Source of the DNA: Citreicoccus inhibens
GTDB lineage: Bacteria; Myxococcota; Myxococcia; Myxococcales; Myxococcaceae
Length of the DNA: 64,000 bases
NCBI RefSeq assembly: GCF_019039035.1
Contig: NZ_JAHNZT010000004.1
Span: forward strand, 186,001-250,000
Direction of reading: 5' to 3'
The notes under the pieces are model-generated. The model made no database searches. It saw only the letters and a program-made list of their open reading frames with translations, and was not told the DNA's origin. Shown piece after piece: positions 18,857-28,067 of the stretch (its first letter is position 1; every line of letters begins with the position of its first letter). Made by a program: the position numbers and the translations under genes.

Positions 18857-18915
18857 GCGCTGGATTATGGCCCCTCGGCCGACCGCGGAACTCGCCTCGC
18901 ACTCCAATCCAGCGC
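18857..18915. repeat. Spaced 10-bp perfect inverted repeat
   Basis: GCGCTGGATT at 18857-18866 is matched by AATCCAGCGC at 18906-18915, with 39 bases between. It lies in the divergent region between the histidine kinase and queF and may be an operator pair or the base of an RNA structure. Confidence 0.5.
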
Positions 18916-19026
18916 GTTGGACGCCCGCGGCGTTGGGCCGCCAACACACGCGAGGGGTCAGCAGCCAGGGAGCCGACGGTGGGGAAAGGGATGCAATGGC
19001 CCAGGCGTGTGCTAGACGACAGCCGC

Positions 19027-19383
19027 ATGCCTTCCCAGCCGTCCAAGGACCTCCAGACGTTCCCCAACCCGGCCCCCGAGCGCGACTATGAAATCGCCTT
19101 CGACTGCCCGGAGTTCACCTGCCTGTGCCCCATGACGGGCCAGCCGGACTTCGCGCGCTTCACCATCAAGTACGTGCCCGACCAGAAGTGCGTGGAGCTC
19201 AAGAGCCTCAAGCTCTACATGTGGGCCTACCGCAACGAGGGCGCGTTCCACGAGAAGGTGACCAACACCATCGCGGACGACATCATCCGCGCCATCCAGC
19301 CGCGCAAGCTCACGGTGGTGGGCGACTTCTTCGTGCGCGGCGGCATCGGCACCATCGTCACCGTCACGCACGAGAAGAAGTAG
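19027..19383 (+). CDS. queF: NADPH-dependent 7-cyano-7-deazaguanine reductase (QueF)
   Basis: The product has 118 residues, the size of the single-domain (YkvM-type) QueF. It carries the catalytic Cys in [14 protein letters not shown], the substrate/NADPH motif [13 protein letters not shown], and the conserved FFVRGGIGT near the end. It reduces the nitrile preQ0 to the amine preQ1 in the cytoplasm, a step in making the tRNA base queuosine. No other queuosine gene is adjacent and I found no preQ1 riboswitch in the leader. The ATG at 19027 matches the family length. It converges on a small membrane-protein gene. Confidence 0.95.
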   Translation: MPSQPSKDLQTFPNPAPERDYEIAFDCPEFTCLCPMTGQPDFARFTIKYVPDQKCVELKSLKLYMWAYRNEGAFHEKVTNTIADDIIRAIQPRKLTVVGDFFVRGGIGTIVTVTHEKK

Positions 19384-19402
19384 GACGCGAGGGCCCGCGT
19401 CC
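19383..19402. terminator. Candidate bidirectional terminator
   Basis: A perfect 7-bp stem (GGACGCG at 19383-19389 with CGCGTCC at 19396-19402) has a 6-base loop. It starts at the last base of the queF stop codon, between convergent genes. Confidence 0.45.
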
Positions 19403-19408
19403 CGCGGC

Positions 19409-19606
19409 TCACTCCTCCGTCTTCTTCATGATGTCGTCGGCGCCCTTCTGGAGCTCTCCGCCCAGTCGGTCAGCCGCCTTGTGCACGTTCTCCAGCTGCC
19501 GCGCGGCGGCAGCCTGGGGATCCGTCCGGGCGGGCCGGTTCATCACGTACCAGACGGCGCCCAGCACCACGCCCAGGCCCACGACGAAAGTGACGATGCG
19601 TCCCAT
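19409..19606 (-). CDS. Small single-pass membrane protein
   Basis: The product has 65 residues. One hydrophobic helix (VTFVVGLGVVLGAVWYVM, about 5-22) is followed by a charged amphipathic tail rich in Ala, Lys, Asp and Glu. Its length and pattern resemble YtxH-like or other short envelope proteins. The ATG at 19606 has AGGAG a few bases upstream. It starts 20 bp after the stop of the upstream Ser/Thr kinase gene, so it is probably cotranscribed and may be a substrate or anchor partner of that kinase (inference). No specific family is recognised. Confidence 0.72.
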   Translation of the reverse strand: MGRIVTFVVGLGVVLGAVWYVMNRPARTDPQAAAARQLENVHKAADRLGGELQKGADDIMKKTEE

Positions 19607-19626
19607 GGAATTCTCCTTGTCCCGCC

Positions 19627-20808
<1,182 letters not shown>

Positions 20809-20991
20809 AACCCGTGTGTCATGACCGGCGCGCTACACTCGAAAGACCATGCGCCGTACCCACCCGCTCCTCCCGCGCGTCTCCCTCGGAGCCCGCCGCA
20901 CCGACCCACGCATGCCTCCACCCGGGTCGCACAAATTCCATGACAGCAGCAGGCCCGCCGGGCACGCGCCGCGGCGCCAGGAGGACCGCGC

Positions 20992-22110
20992 GTGAGTTCC
21001 GCCGTGCCCCCTGACGCACTGCCGCTTCCGTCGCCCACCGCGGACAGCCCGGACTTCACCCTGCTGGACGGGGGGGCCCAGGCCTATCCGCGCATGCTGG
21101 AGGCCATCGCGGGCGCCCAGCGACGCGTGCACCTGGAGGTCTACGCCTTCGAGCGCGAGGGCGTGGGCTCGCGCTTCGTGGCCGCGTTGATCGCGGCGTG
21201 CCGGCGCGGCGTGGACGTGAAGGTGGTGGTGGATGGCTGGGGCAGCGTGAACAGCAGCCACCTCTTGTCGGCGGAGCTGCGCGACGCGGGCGCGCGGGTG
21301 CGCGTCTACAACCCGCTGACGTCGTTCTTCACCGGTCGCGCCTGGCGCAACCACCGCAAGATCCTCCTCGTCGATGACGCGGTGGCCTTCCTCGGCGGCA
21401 TCAACATCGGGGACGACTACGCGGCGCATGGAGACGACCCGGGGTGGGCGGACCTGGCGCTGGAGCTGCGCGGAGACATCTGCCAGCAGCTCGGGGCCCA
21501 CCTGGACGCGGGCACGTCCGAGCTGACCTCGGGGCCAGTGAGCGTGTTCCTCTCCGGCTTCGGCGGCGGCCACCGGCTGCGCAAGCGCTACCTGTCCGCC
21601 ATCGAACGCGCGACCCAGGAGGTCATCCTCGCGCACGCGTACTTCCTGCCGGACAGCGCCTTCGTGAAGGCCTTGAAGCGCGCGGCGCGGCGGGGCGTGA
21701 AGGTGTCGCTGCTGTTGGCCGGGCGCAGCGACGTGGTGTTCGCCCGCGCGGCGACCATGCGGCTGTACCACTCGCTGCTGAAGTCCGGGGTTCACATCCA
21801 CGAGTGGACGGCCTCCACGCTGCACGCGAAGGCCGCGGTGATGGATGGCTGCACGGTGCTGGTGGGCAGCTTCAACCTGGATCCGCTGTCGCTGGTGAAC
21901 CTGGAGACGCTGGTGGAGGTGAAGGAGGCGGGGATCGCGGCCCAGGCCACCACGTGGCTCACGCAGCACGTGGCCCGCGCCCGCGCCGTCACGCTGAACG
22001 AGTGCGGTCGCTCCCGCCTCCAGCGCTGGCTGCTGGATGTGGTGGGGCTGACCGTGGCGCGCCTGGCCGAGCATTTCGCGAACTTCGTCGGCCGGCGCCG
22101 GGTGCGCTGA
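20992..22110 (+). CDS. Phospholipase D-family cardiolipin synthase-like protein
   Basis: The product has 372 residues and two HKD motifs: NHRKILLVDD (about residues 121-130) and LHAKAAVMDG (about 275-284). These two halves form one active site in the PLD superfamily. The segment HLEVYAFEREGVG and the later GSFNLDPLS also match bacterial cardiolipin synthases of the ClsB/ClsC type, which lack N-terminal membrane helices, as this protein does. It probably condenses phospholipids to cardiolipin or transfers phosphatidyl groups at the inner membrane. The GTG at 20992 is fixed by AGGAGG seven bases upstream. It is followed by a same-strand coiled-coil gene. Confidence 0.9.
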   Translation: MSSAVPPDALPLPSPTADSPDFTLLDGGAQAYPRMLEAIAGAQRRVHLEVYAFEREGVGSRFVAALIAACRRGVDVKVVVDGWGSVNSSHLLSAELRDAGARVRVYNPLTSFFTGRAWRNHRKILLVDDAVAFLGGINIGDDYAAHGDDPGWADLALELRGDICQQLGAHLDAGTSELTSGPVSVFLSGFGGGHRLRKRYLSAIERATQEVILAHAYFLPDSAFVKALKRAARRGVKVSLLLAGRSDVVFARAATMRLYHSLLKSGVHIHEWTASTLHAKAAVMDGCTVLVGSFNLDPLSLVNLETLVEVKEAGIAAQATTWLTQHVARARAVTLNECGRSRLQRWLLDVVGLTVARLAEHFANFVGRRRVR

Positions 22111-22286
22111 CGCGTCCCGGGAGAGCGAGGCGCCCGGCCCTCCGCGCGCACGCCGTCCGCCGACCCGGGAGTCCCGAGCGCCACGACGTCCGGATGCGCT
22201 CGGCATGAAGCGGCCTCACCCTTCCTCGGGCACGCGCGCCTCGCCACGGCCACGGCCGGTCGGCGCGCCAGCGGGAGGACGAGGCC

Positions 22287-22880
22287 ATGACCGAGCAAGA
22301 GGCGTACCTGCGGAAGCTGGAGGCGGAGAAGCAGCAGCTGTCCGCGCGCATCGACGAACTGAGCGCCCAGGCCGACATCGAGCGGACGGATGAGGCCCTC
22401 GCCGAGCTCACCGGCGCCCGCCAGCGTGAGCAGGACTTCGACCGCGAGCTGGCCGCGCTGAGGCAGGCGGATGCGCAGGACTTCCAGCGGCTGAAGGACG
22501 GCCTGGAGCGGCTCCGCACCCGCACCGATTCGTTTCTCCGGAGCGCGGAGTCCCGCGCCAGCGCCTTGCGCGAGGGCTACCGACGCAAGCGGGAGGCCGA
22601 GCTGCGACAGCTGGGCGCGCAGTTCGACGCGCACACCGCCGCCCTGCGCCGCACCCGCGCCGAGGACGCCCTGCTCACCCGACGCGAGGTCGAGTTCTTC
22701 CGGCAGGGCTTCCTCACCACCAGCGACCTGCTCCAGCGGCTGGGCAGCGCGCGGGGCAAAGGCTGGGCGGAGACTCGGGCGGAGTACGAGCGCGCGTGGA
22801 GGGAGCTCCAGGAGTCCTCGCGGCGGATTCGCGCCGACGCCTTGGCGCGCGAAGCCGAGCCTCCTTCCGCGCACTCCTGA
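22287..22880 (+). CDS. Coiled-coil protein of unknown function
   Basis: The product has 197 residues, highly charged, with long heptad-like stretches of Glu, Leu, Arg and Ala from residue 3 to about 140 (for example LRKLEAEKQQLSARIDELSA). It therefore probably forms an elongated coiled coil. No signal peptide, membrane helix or catalytic motif is visible. A GGGAGG-type ribosome binding site precedes the ATG at 22287. It stands 176 bp after the cardiolipin-synthase-like gene and 121 bp before ppx, in the same direction. The function cannot be inferred. Confidence 0.8.
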   Translation: MTEQEAYLRKLEAEKQQLSARIDELSAQADIERTDEALAELTGARQREQDFDRELAALRQADAQDFQRLKDGLERLRTRTDSFLRSAESRASALREGYRRKREAELRQLGAQFDAHTAALRRTRAEDALLTRREVEFFRQGFLTTSDLLQRLGSARGKGWAETRAEYERAWRELQESSRRIRADALAREAEPPSAHS

Positions 22881-23001
22881 GCTCCGAGGGAGCGGGCGCG
22901 GAGTTCACGCGGCTGTCACGGGAGCGACCCGCCCCGGAGCGAGCGAGAATGGAACCGCTGCGCTCGGGCGTTGTGAGGCCCTAGACTCCGCGCGCGACCC
23001 A

Positions 23002-24525
23002 ATGCCTGCTCCCTCCACCAAGCCCCCTCACCATCCCGTCCTCGCCGCCATCGACGTGGGCACCAACGCCGTGCGCCTGGAGCTGGCGCGGCCCGACGCG
23101 GACGGCGCCCTGGAGACGCTGCACCAGGAGCGAGACCCCATCCGCCCCGGGGAGGGCGTCTTCGCCACCGGCCTCATGCCGGCGGAGACCGCCGATCGCC
23201 TGCTCTCCACGCTGCGGCGCTACGCCGCGCTGTGCCGGCGCCACAAGGCCCAGGTGCGCGCGGTGGCCACCAGCGCCCTGCGCGAGGCGCGCAACCGCGA
23301 GGACATCGTCCGGCGCGTGCACGAGGAGGCCGGGCTCCACCTGGAGGTCGTGAGCGGCAAGGAGGAGGCGCGCCTCATCTGCCTGGGCGTGCTGCACCGC
23401 AAGCCCGCGTCCACCCGCTCGCTCCTCGTGGACATCGGCGGCGGCAGCACCGAGGTCGCCACCGCGGTGGGCGAGCGACCCGACAACCTCTGGAGCCTCG
23501 CGCTCGGCTCGGTGCGGCTCACCGAGGTGTTCGACGCCTCCCGCAAGGTGACGCCCAAGCAGCTGCGCCTGATGCGCAGCTTCGTGTCCGAGGTCCTGCG
23601 CAAGACGCTGCCCGCGGACCTGCCCCCGCTGCCCAAGGTGGCCCTGGGCTCCTCGGGCACCATCAACGCGGTGGTGTCCTTCGCGGCGGGAGAGAACGGC
23701 GGCAACGCCACCGCGCGCCAGCTCACCCAGGCGGTGGAGACGCTGGCGGACCTGACCCCGGAGCGGCGGCGCAAGCGCTTCGACCCGCGCCGCGCGGACA
23801 TCATCACCTCCGGCGCCGTCATCCTCGAAGGCGTGGTGAAGCACCTGGGCGTGGACTCGGTGAGCGTGGTCAACCGCGGCCTGCGAGACGGCCTGCTGGT
23901 GGACCTGCTCTACCGTCAGGACGAGACGCGCGACGACCACAGCCTCGCTGACGCGGCGCTCGTCATCGGCCGGCGCTTCCTCTTCGATGAGAAGCACGCC
24001 CGGCAGGTGGCGCGGCTGGCGCTGGCCCTCTTCGATGACCTCGCGGCGCTGCACCAGCTCCCGCTGTCGGCGCGGCCCCATCTGGAGGCGGCGGCGCTGC
24101 TCCATGACATTGGCAACGCGGTCAACTACGAGCGCCACCACAAGCACACGTACTACCTCATCCGCAACGCGGACATCCCCGGCCTCGCGGATGGCGAGCG
24201 CGAGGTGATTGCCCGCGTCGCCCGCTACCACCGCCGCAGCCCGCCCGACCCACGACACTCGGGCATGGAGGGCCTCACCCCGGCCGAGGTCCGCACCGTG
24301 CGCAAGCTCGCCACGCTGCTGCGCGTGGCGGACTCGTTGGACCGCAGCCACCACCAGCCCATCAAGGCGCTGAAGGCCAGCCACGGGCGAGACGGCGTGG
24401 CCATCCACCTCACCACGCGCCAGCCCGTGGACCTGGAGCTGTGGAACGTGGAGCGTGAGGTGCTGCCCTTCCGCCGCGTCTTCGGCAAGCGCATCTCCTT
24501 CCACGTGCACCACCCCCAGCGCTAG
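23002..24525 (+). CDS. ppx: Exopolyphosphatase / guanosine pentaphosphate phosphatase (Ppx/GppA)
   Basis: The product has 507 residues. The N-terminal two-thirds is an ASKHA-fold phosphatase with AAIDVGTNAVRLELA, VATSALREARNRED, LLVDIGGGSTEV and LGSSGTINAV. The C-terminal third is an HD-type domain (AAALLHDIGNAVNYERHHKH, then YHRRSPP). This is the long Ppx/GppA architecture, which splits inorganic polyphosphate and may also convert pppGpp to ppGpp, so it bears on starvation signalling. The ATG at 23002 gives the expected length. Same-strand neighbours are separated by more than 100 bp, so it may have its own promoter. Confidence 0.93.
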   Translation: MPAPSTKPPHHPVLAAIDVGTNAVRLELARPDADGALETLHQERDPIRPGEGVFATGLMPAETADRLLSTLRRYAALCRRHKAQVRAVATSALREARNREDIVRRVHEEAGLHLEVVSGKEEARLICLGVLHRKPASTRSLLVDIGGGSTEVATAVGERPDNLWSLALGSVRLTEVFDASRKVTPKQLRLMRSFVSEVLRKTLPADLPPLPKVALGSSGTINAVVSFAAGENGGNATARQLTQAVETLADLTPERRRKRFDPRRADIITSGAVILEGVVKHLGVDSVSVVNRGLRDGLLVDLLYRQDETRDDHSLADAALVIGRRFLFDEKHARQVARLALALFDDLAALHQLPLSARPHLEAAALLHDIGNAVNYERHHKHTYYLIRNADIPGLADGEREVIARVARYHRRSPPDPRHSGMEGLTPAEVRTVRKLATLLRVADSLDRSHHQPIKALKASHGRDGVAIHLTTRQPVDLELWNVEREVLPFRRVFGKRISFHVHHPQR

Positions 24526-24667
24526 CGCCGCCCGTCCCCCTGGACGCCGTCCGACGGGGAGGCCCGCGCGCGTTGCCCCCCACCCCCGCCATGTCCAGCG
24601 TCCGAGGCGCGGGGCTCGCCATGAGCCCCACGGTCCTCGGAGTGGCCCCTCGGGCCAGGAGCGCGCG

Positions 24668-25882
24668 ATGAAAGCGGTGGTCTTTCATGGAGTGGGCGAC
24701 ATCCGACTGGACGACGTGCCCGAGCCGCGCCTCGAGCAGCCCACCGACGCCATCGTCCGGCTGAGCGCGAGCGCCATCTGCGGCACGGACCTGCACATGA
24801 TTCGCGGCACCCTGCCGGGGATGACGCCGGGCACCATCCTCGGGCACGAGGGCGTGGGTTACATCGAGGCGCTCGGCGACGACGTGCGCAACTTCGACGT
24901 GGGCGACCGCGTGGTCATCCCGTCCACCATCGCCTGCGGCAACTGCGTGTACTGCCGGGCCGGCTACACCTCGCAGTGCGACGTGGCCAACCCCCACGGC
25001 TCTGGCACGGCCTTCTTCGGCGGTCCCGAGTCCTCGGGCAGCTTCCCCGGCATGCAGGCCGAGAAGGTGCGCGTGCCCTTCGCGAACGTGGGGCTGGTGC
25101 GCGTCCCCGAGGGCGTCAACGACGAGCAGGCCATCCTCATCTCCGACATCTTCCCCACCGGCTACATGGCCGCGGAGCTGGCCGAGGTGACCCCCGGCGA
25201 CACCGTGGCGGTGTTCGGCGTCGGGCCCGTGGGGCTGTTCGCCATCGCCAGCGTGAAGCTGATGCACGCCGGCCGCGTGTTCGCCATCGACTGCCATCCG
25301 GACCGCCTGGACCTGGCCCGGGCCCAGGGCGCGGAGGTCATCAACTTCGACAAGGAGGACCCGGTGGTGGCGCTGCGGCGGCTCACCGGGGGCATCGGCG
25401 TGGACCGCGCCATCGACGCGGTGGGAATCGACGCCGTGCATCCGCACCACGGCCCCGGCGGCCTGAAGGCCCGAGCGGACAAGGCCGGCTTCCAGCAAGA
25501 GCAACGGTCCACCACGCCCCACGCGAAGCCCTCGGGCGCCAACTGGGTGCCAGGGGACGGACCTTCCCAGGCGCTGCGCTGGGCCGTCGCCGCCCTGGCC
25601 AAGGCGGGCACCCTGTCCATCATCGGCGTCTACCCGGAGACCGCGCGCAGCTTCCCCATCGGCGAGGCGATGAACAAGAACCTCACGGTCAACATGGGCC
25701 ACTGCAACCACCGCCCGTACATCCCCCGGCTGCTGGAGCTGGTGCGCTCGGGCGCGGTGGACCCGACCTCGGTCCTCAGCCACGTGGAGCCCATGACGGG
25801 CGCGCTCGAGGCCTACCGCAACTTCGACCTGCGAAAGCCGGGCTGGGTGAAGGTGGAGCTGGAGCCCATGCTCTCGCAGTAA
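24668..25882 (+). CDS. Zinc-dependent alcohol dehydrogenase (MDR superfamily)
   Basis: The product has 404 residues. The catalytic-zinc region is CGTDLHMIRG with GHEGVG. The structural-zinc lobe is ACGNCVYCRAGYTSQC, giving the classic four Cys. The Rossmann motif VAVFGVGPVGLFAIAS is intact. The insertion after residue 260 and overall length resemble the glutathione-independent formaldehyde dehydrogenase/threonine dehydrogenase-like branch, which uses NAD. The substrate is not predictable from sequence alone. The ATG at 24668 begins the conserved MKAVVFHG and has AGGAG just upstream; the frame is open earlier but not conserved. It converges with the SDR gene with only 22 bp between. Confidence 0.92.
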   Translation: MKAVVFHGVGDIRLDDVPEPRLEQPTDAIVRLSASAICGTDLHMIRGTLPGMTPGTILGHEGVGYIEALGDDVRNFDVGDRVVIPSTIACGNCVYCRAGYTSQCDVANPHGSGTAFFGGPESSGSFPGMQAEKVRVPFANVGLVRVPEGVNDEQAILISDIFPTGYMAAELAEVTPGDTVAVFGVGPVGLFAIASVKLMHAGRVFAIDCHPDRLDLARAQGAEVINFDKEDPVVALRRLTGGIGVDRAIDAVGIDAVHPHHGPGGLKARADKAGFQQEQRSTTPHAKPSGANWVPGDGPSQALRWAVAALAKAGTLSIIGVYPETARSFPIGEAMNKNLTVNMGHCNHRPYIPRLLELVRSGAVDPTSVLSHVEPMTGALEAYRNFDLRKPGWVKVELEPMLSQ

Positions 25883-25904
25883 CAGGGTGCGCCGACCGGA
25901 GGCG

Positions 25905-26585
25905 TCACGCGGCCTTCGGCAGGGACGGCTCCGGGCCCGTGCCCGAAGGCAGGGCCTCGGCCTGCTGCTCCACCACCCCGACCAGCCGCGCCGCCACGCC
26001 GTCCGGGCACATCCGCACGTCCAGCTCCGCGGGGTCCACGGAGAGGAAGCGCACCCCGGTGCCCTCCAGCTCGGCGGCCCAGAGGCGGCCCAGGTGCTCC
26101 AGCGCCGCCCTGGACACGCCCGCAGCGCCCCAGCGCGGCTGCACCACCGCGCCCGAGGACACGTGCACCACCAGTCCCCGCCCTCGCCGCACCATGGCCT
26201 TCGCGATGGCCTGGGTGATGCGGAACGACCCCATCACGTTCGTCTCCAGCACGCTGGTCAGGTAGTCGCCCGCGGTGTCCAGCAGCGGCGACAGCGGCGT
26301 GCGCCCCACGGTGCTCGGGGTGTGCACCATCACATCCAGCGGGCCCACCAGCGACGTCGCCACGCTCACCAGCGGCTGGACCGCTCCCGCGGCGGCCACG
26401 TCAGACACCAGCCCGTACACCTCCAGGCCCTCTTCGCGCAGGGGATGGAGCGCGGCCTCCAACGCCTGCCCATCCTGCGCCACGCCCACCACGCGAACCC
26501 CGCGCCGCGCCAGGGCGCCCACCAAAGCCAGCCCGAGCCCTCGGCTTGCGCCGGTCACCAGCGCCGCAGTTCCTACGAGTCTCAT
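25905..26585 (-). CDS. Short-chain dehydrogenase-like protein lacking the YxxxK pair
   Basis: The product has 226 residues with a normal SDR N-terminus (ALVTGASRGLGLALV, the TGxxxGxG NAD(P) motif), then DVMVHTPS in place of NNAG, and LETNVMGSF. The active-site strand keeps VHVSSG (Ser), but the Tyr-x-x-x-Lys segment reads AGVSR: the Tyr is Ala and the Lys is Arg. Classical SDR catalysis should therefore be lost, and the protein may bind a cofactor or act as a regulator instead (inference). The ATG at 26585 has GGAGGT six bases upstream. It is divergent from the XRE-cupin regulator across an 86-bp gap. Confidence 0.85.
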   Translation of the reverse strand: MRLVGTAALVTGASRGLGLALVGALARRGVRVVGVAQDGQALEAALHPLREEGLEVYGLVSDVAAAGAVQPLVSVATSLVGPLDVMVHTPSTVGRTPLSPLLDTAGDYLTSVLETNVMGSFRITQAIAKAMVRRGRGLVVHVSSGAVVQPRWGAAGVSRAALEHLGRLWAAELEGTGVRFLSVDPAELDVRMCPDGVAARLVGVVEQQAEALPSGTGPEPSLPKAA

Positions 26586-26653
26586 GCGAACACCTCCGGA
26601 CGCGAGACGCATTACCTCAGGCCTGCCCATTCGTTGGAACGCGCGCCATTCCT

Positions 26654-26668
26654 TTGGCAGATTGCCAA
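26654..26668. promoter_or_regulatory. Palindromic operator candidate TTGGCA-gat-TGCCAA
   Basis: A perfect 6-3-6 palindrome ends three bases before the ATG of the XRE-cupin regulator, in the divergent promoter region with the SDR gene. Two copies of CCATTC (26627-26632 and 26646-26651) lie 19 bp apart just upstream. The position suggests autoregulation by the regulator. Confidence 0.55.
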
Positions 26669-26671
26669 TAC

Positions 26672-27235
26672 ATGAGCGACACCGAAGAGGACCTGGCGGG
26701 CCGACTGGCACGCAACATCCGAACCCTGCGCGAGCGCCGCGGCGCCACCCAGGCCCAGCTCGCGAAGCTGGCGAACGTGCCTCGGGCCACCTGGGCCCAC
26801 CTGGAGTCTGGCGCCGCCAATCCCACCCTCACGGTGCTGCACAAGGCCGCGGCGGCCCTCCAAGTCTCCTTGGAGGAGCTGCTGGCCCGGCCCCGCGCGA
26901 ACGCCCGGCACTACCCACGCGAGAGCCTGCCCGTGCGCATGCGCGGCGCCGGCATGCTGCGCAAGCTCCTGCCGGATCCGCTCCCCGGCATGGAGTTCGA
27001 CCGGGTGGAGCTGCCCCCCAAGGTGCGCCTCACCGGCGTGCCGCACACCGCCGGGACGCGCGAGTACCTCGCCTGCGAGTCCGGCGAGATGATCCTCGTG
27101 GCCAGCGGGGAGCGCTTCGTGCTCGCGCCCGGCGACGTCGTCGTGTTCCGGGGCGACCAGAAGCACTCCTACGAGAACGCGGGCGCACGCACGGCGGTGG
27201 GCTACTCCGTCGTGCTGCTGGCGCCCCCCAGCTGA
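26672..27235 (+). CDS. XRE-family regulator with C-terminal cupin
   Basis: The product has 187 residues. An N-terminal helix-turn-helix of the Cro/CI type (IRTLRERRGATQAQLAKLAN and PRATWAHLESGAANPTLTVL, about 13-60) is followed by a cupin barrel (about 105-183) with GEMILVASGERFVLAPGDV. Regulators of this build (PuuR/SutR-like) sense small molecules and control adjacent transport or catabolic genes. The ATG at 26672 is preferred; the frame extends upstream through the promoter but without conserved sequence. The divergent SDR-like gene is the likely target. Its 3' end overlaps the convergent hydrolase gene by 34 bases. Confidence 0.9.
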   Translation: MSDTEEDLAGRLARNIRTLRERRGATQAQLAKLANVPRATWAHLESGAANPTLTVLHKAAAALQVSLEELLARPRANARHYPRESLPVRMRGAGMLRKLLPDPLPGMEFDRVELPPKVRLTGVPHTAGTREYLACESGEMILVASGERFVLAPGDVVVFRGDQKHSYENAGARTAVGYSVVLLAPPS

Positions 27236-27981
27236 GCGAGGAACGCGTCCAGCGCGGCGTTCACCGCCTCGGGCGCATCCAGTTGGACCCAGTGCCCCAC
27301 GCCCTCCATGGGCCGCGACGGCAGGTCCGCCACGAGCCGGTGATACGAACCCGGCGCGTCGTTGAACCGCGTGACGACGCTCAGCCGAGGCCCCCGGTAG
27401 CGCTTCAGCGCCGCCACCGGGTCGAAGGTGAGCAGCGCCCCCAGCGGTCCACGCACCGCCTCGCGCGGGGTCCGCCGCAGGTCCGCCACGATGCGCGCCC
27501 GCACCTCGGGGCGCGAGTCCGCGAGCATCGGTGACCAGAACTGCTCCACCACCTGCGCCCAGTCGTCCGAGGCGAGCGCGGCCATGAGCCCCTGGGCCTG
27601 CTCGGGCGGCATGTCCCGACCGTCCGAGGCCGGGTCGAGGAGGAACAGCCCGGCCACCGCGCCCGGGTGCGCGGCGGCCTGGGCCACGCACACCGCCCCG
27701 CCCAGGCTGTGCCCCACCAGCACGTAGCGCGTCAGGCCCAAGCCCCGCACCACCGCCTCGACGTCCTCCGCGAGCGCCTCCACCGAGTAGCGCCCATCCC
27801 AGGACAGCGCCGAGCGCCCATGCCCACGCAAGTCCAACGCGATGGCCCGCTGACGCCGGCGCAGGTGCGCGAGCTGCGCCGCCCAGTGCCCGGTGTTGCC
27901 CGCGCTGGCGTGGACGAACACCACCGGCACCCCACCCTTTCCCCCGTCGTCCACGTACAGCGCTCCCACGGGCCCTTGCAT
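27202..27981 (-). CDS. Alpha/beta hydrolase
   Basis: The product has 259 residues with the alpha/beta-hydrolase core: the oxyanion segment VVFVHASAGNTGHW, the nucleophile elbow VGHSLGGAV (Ser about 93), an Asp after LSVVTRFND, and the catalytic His in GVGHWVQLD. No signal peptide is seen, so it is cytoplasmic. The substrate is unknown; relatives act on esters, lactones or enol-lactones. The ATG at 27981 is supported by GGGAGGG five bases upstream. It is divergent from a WYL-domain regulator across 86 bp that hold a perfect palindrome, so that regulator probably controls it. Confidence 0.9.
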   Translation of the reverse strand: MQGPVGALYVDDGGKGGVPVVFVHASAGNTGHWAAQLAHLRRRQRAIALDLRGHGRSALSWDGRYSVEALAEDVEAVVRGLGLTRYVLVGHSLGGAVCVAQAAAHPGAVAGLFLLDPASDGRDMPPEQAQGLMAALASDDWAQVVEQFWSPMLADSRPEVRARIVADLRRTPREAVRGPLGALLTFDPVAALKRYRGPRLSVVTRFNDAPGSYHRLVADLPSRPMEGVGHWVQLDAPEAVNAALDAFLAQLGGASSTTE

Positions 27982-28049
27982 GACATCCCTCCCAAGTCGC
28001 TGGCGCGCGGCAGTGCGCGTCCAACGCCGCATTGAGTACGGGCCATCCC

Positions 28050-28064
28050 TGACAGAAACTGTCA
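28050..28064. promoter_or_regulatory. Palindromic operator candidate TGACAG-aaa-CTGTCA
   Basis: A perfect 6-3-6 palindrome lies three bases before the ATG of the WYL regulator and between it and the divergent hydrolase gene. It is a strong candidate binding site for that regulator. Confidence 0.6.
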
Positions 28065-28067
28065 CCA

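Noticed and set aside
18829-19026. preQ1 riboswitch ahead of queF
   Set aside because: No preQ1-I, -II or -III-like core sequence or pseudoknot pattern is visible. Only a long-spaced inverted repeat is present.
22981-24513. 510-codon frame opposite ppx
   Set aside because: Pure antisense shadow of the well-supported Ppx/GppA gene.
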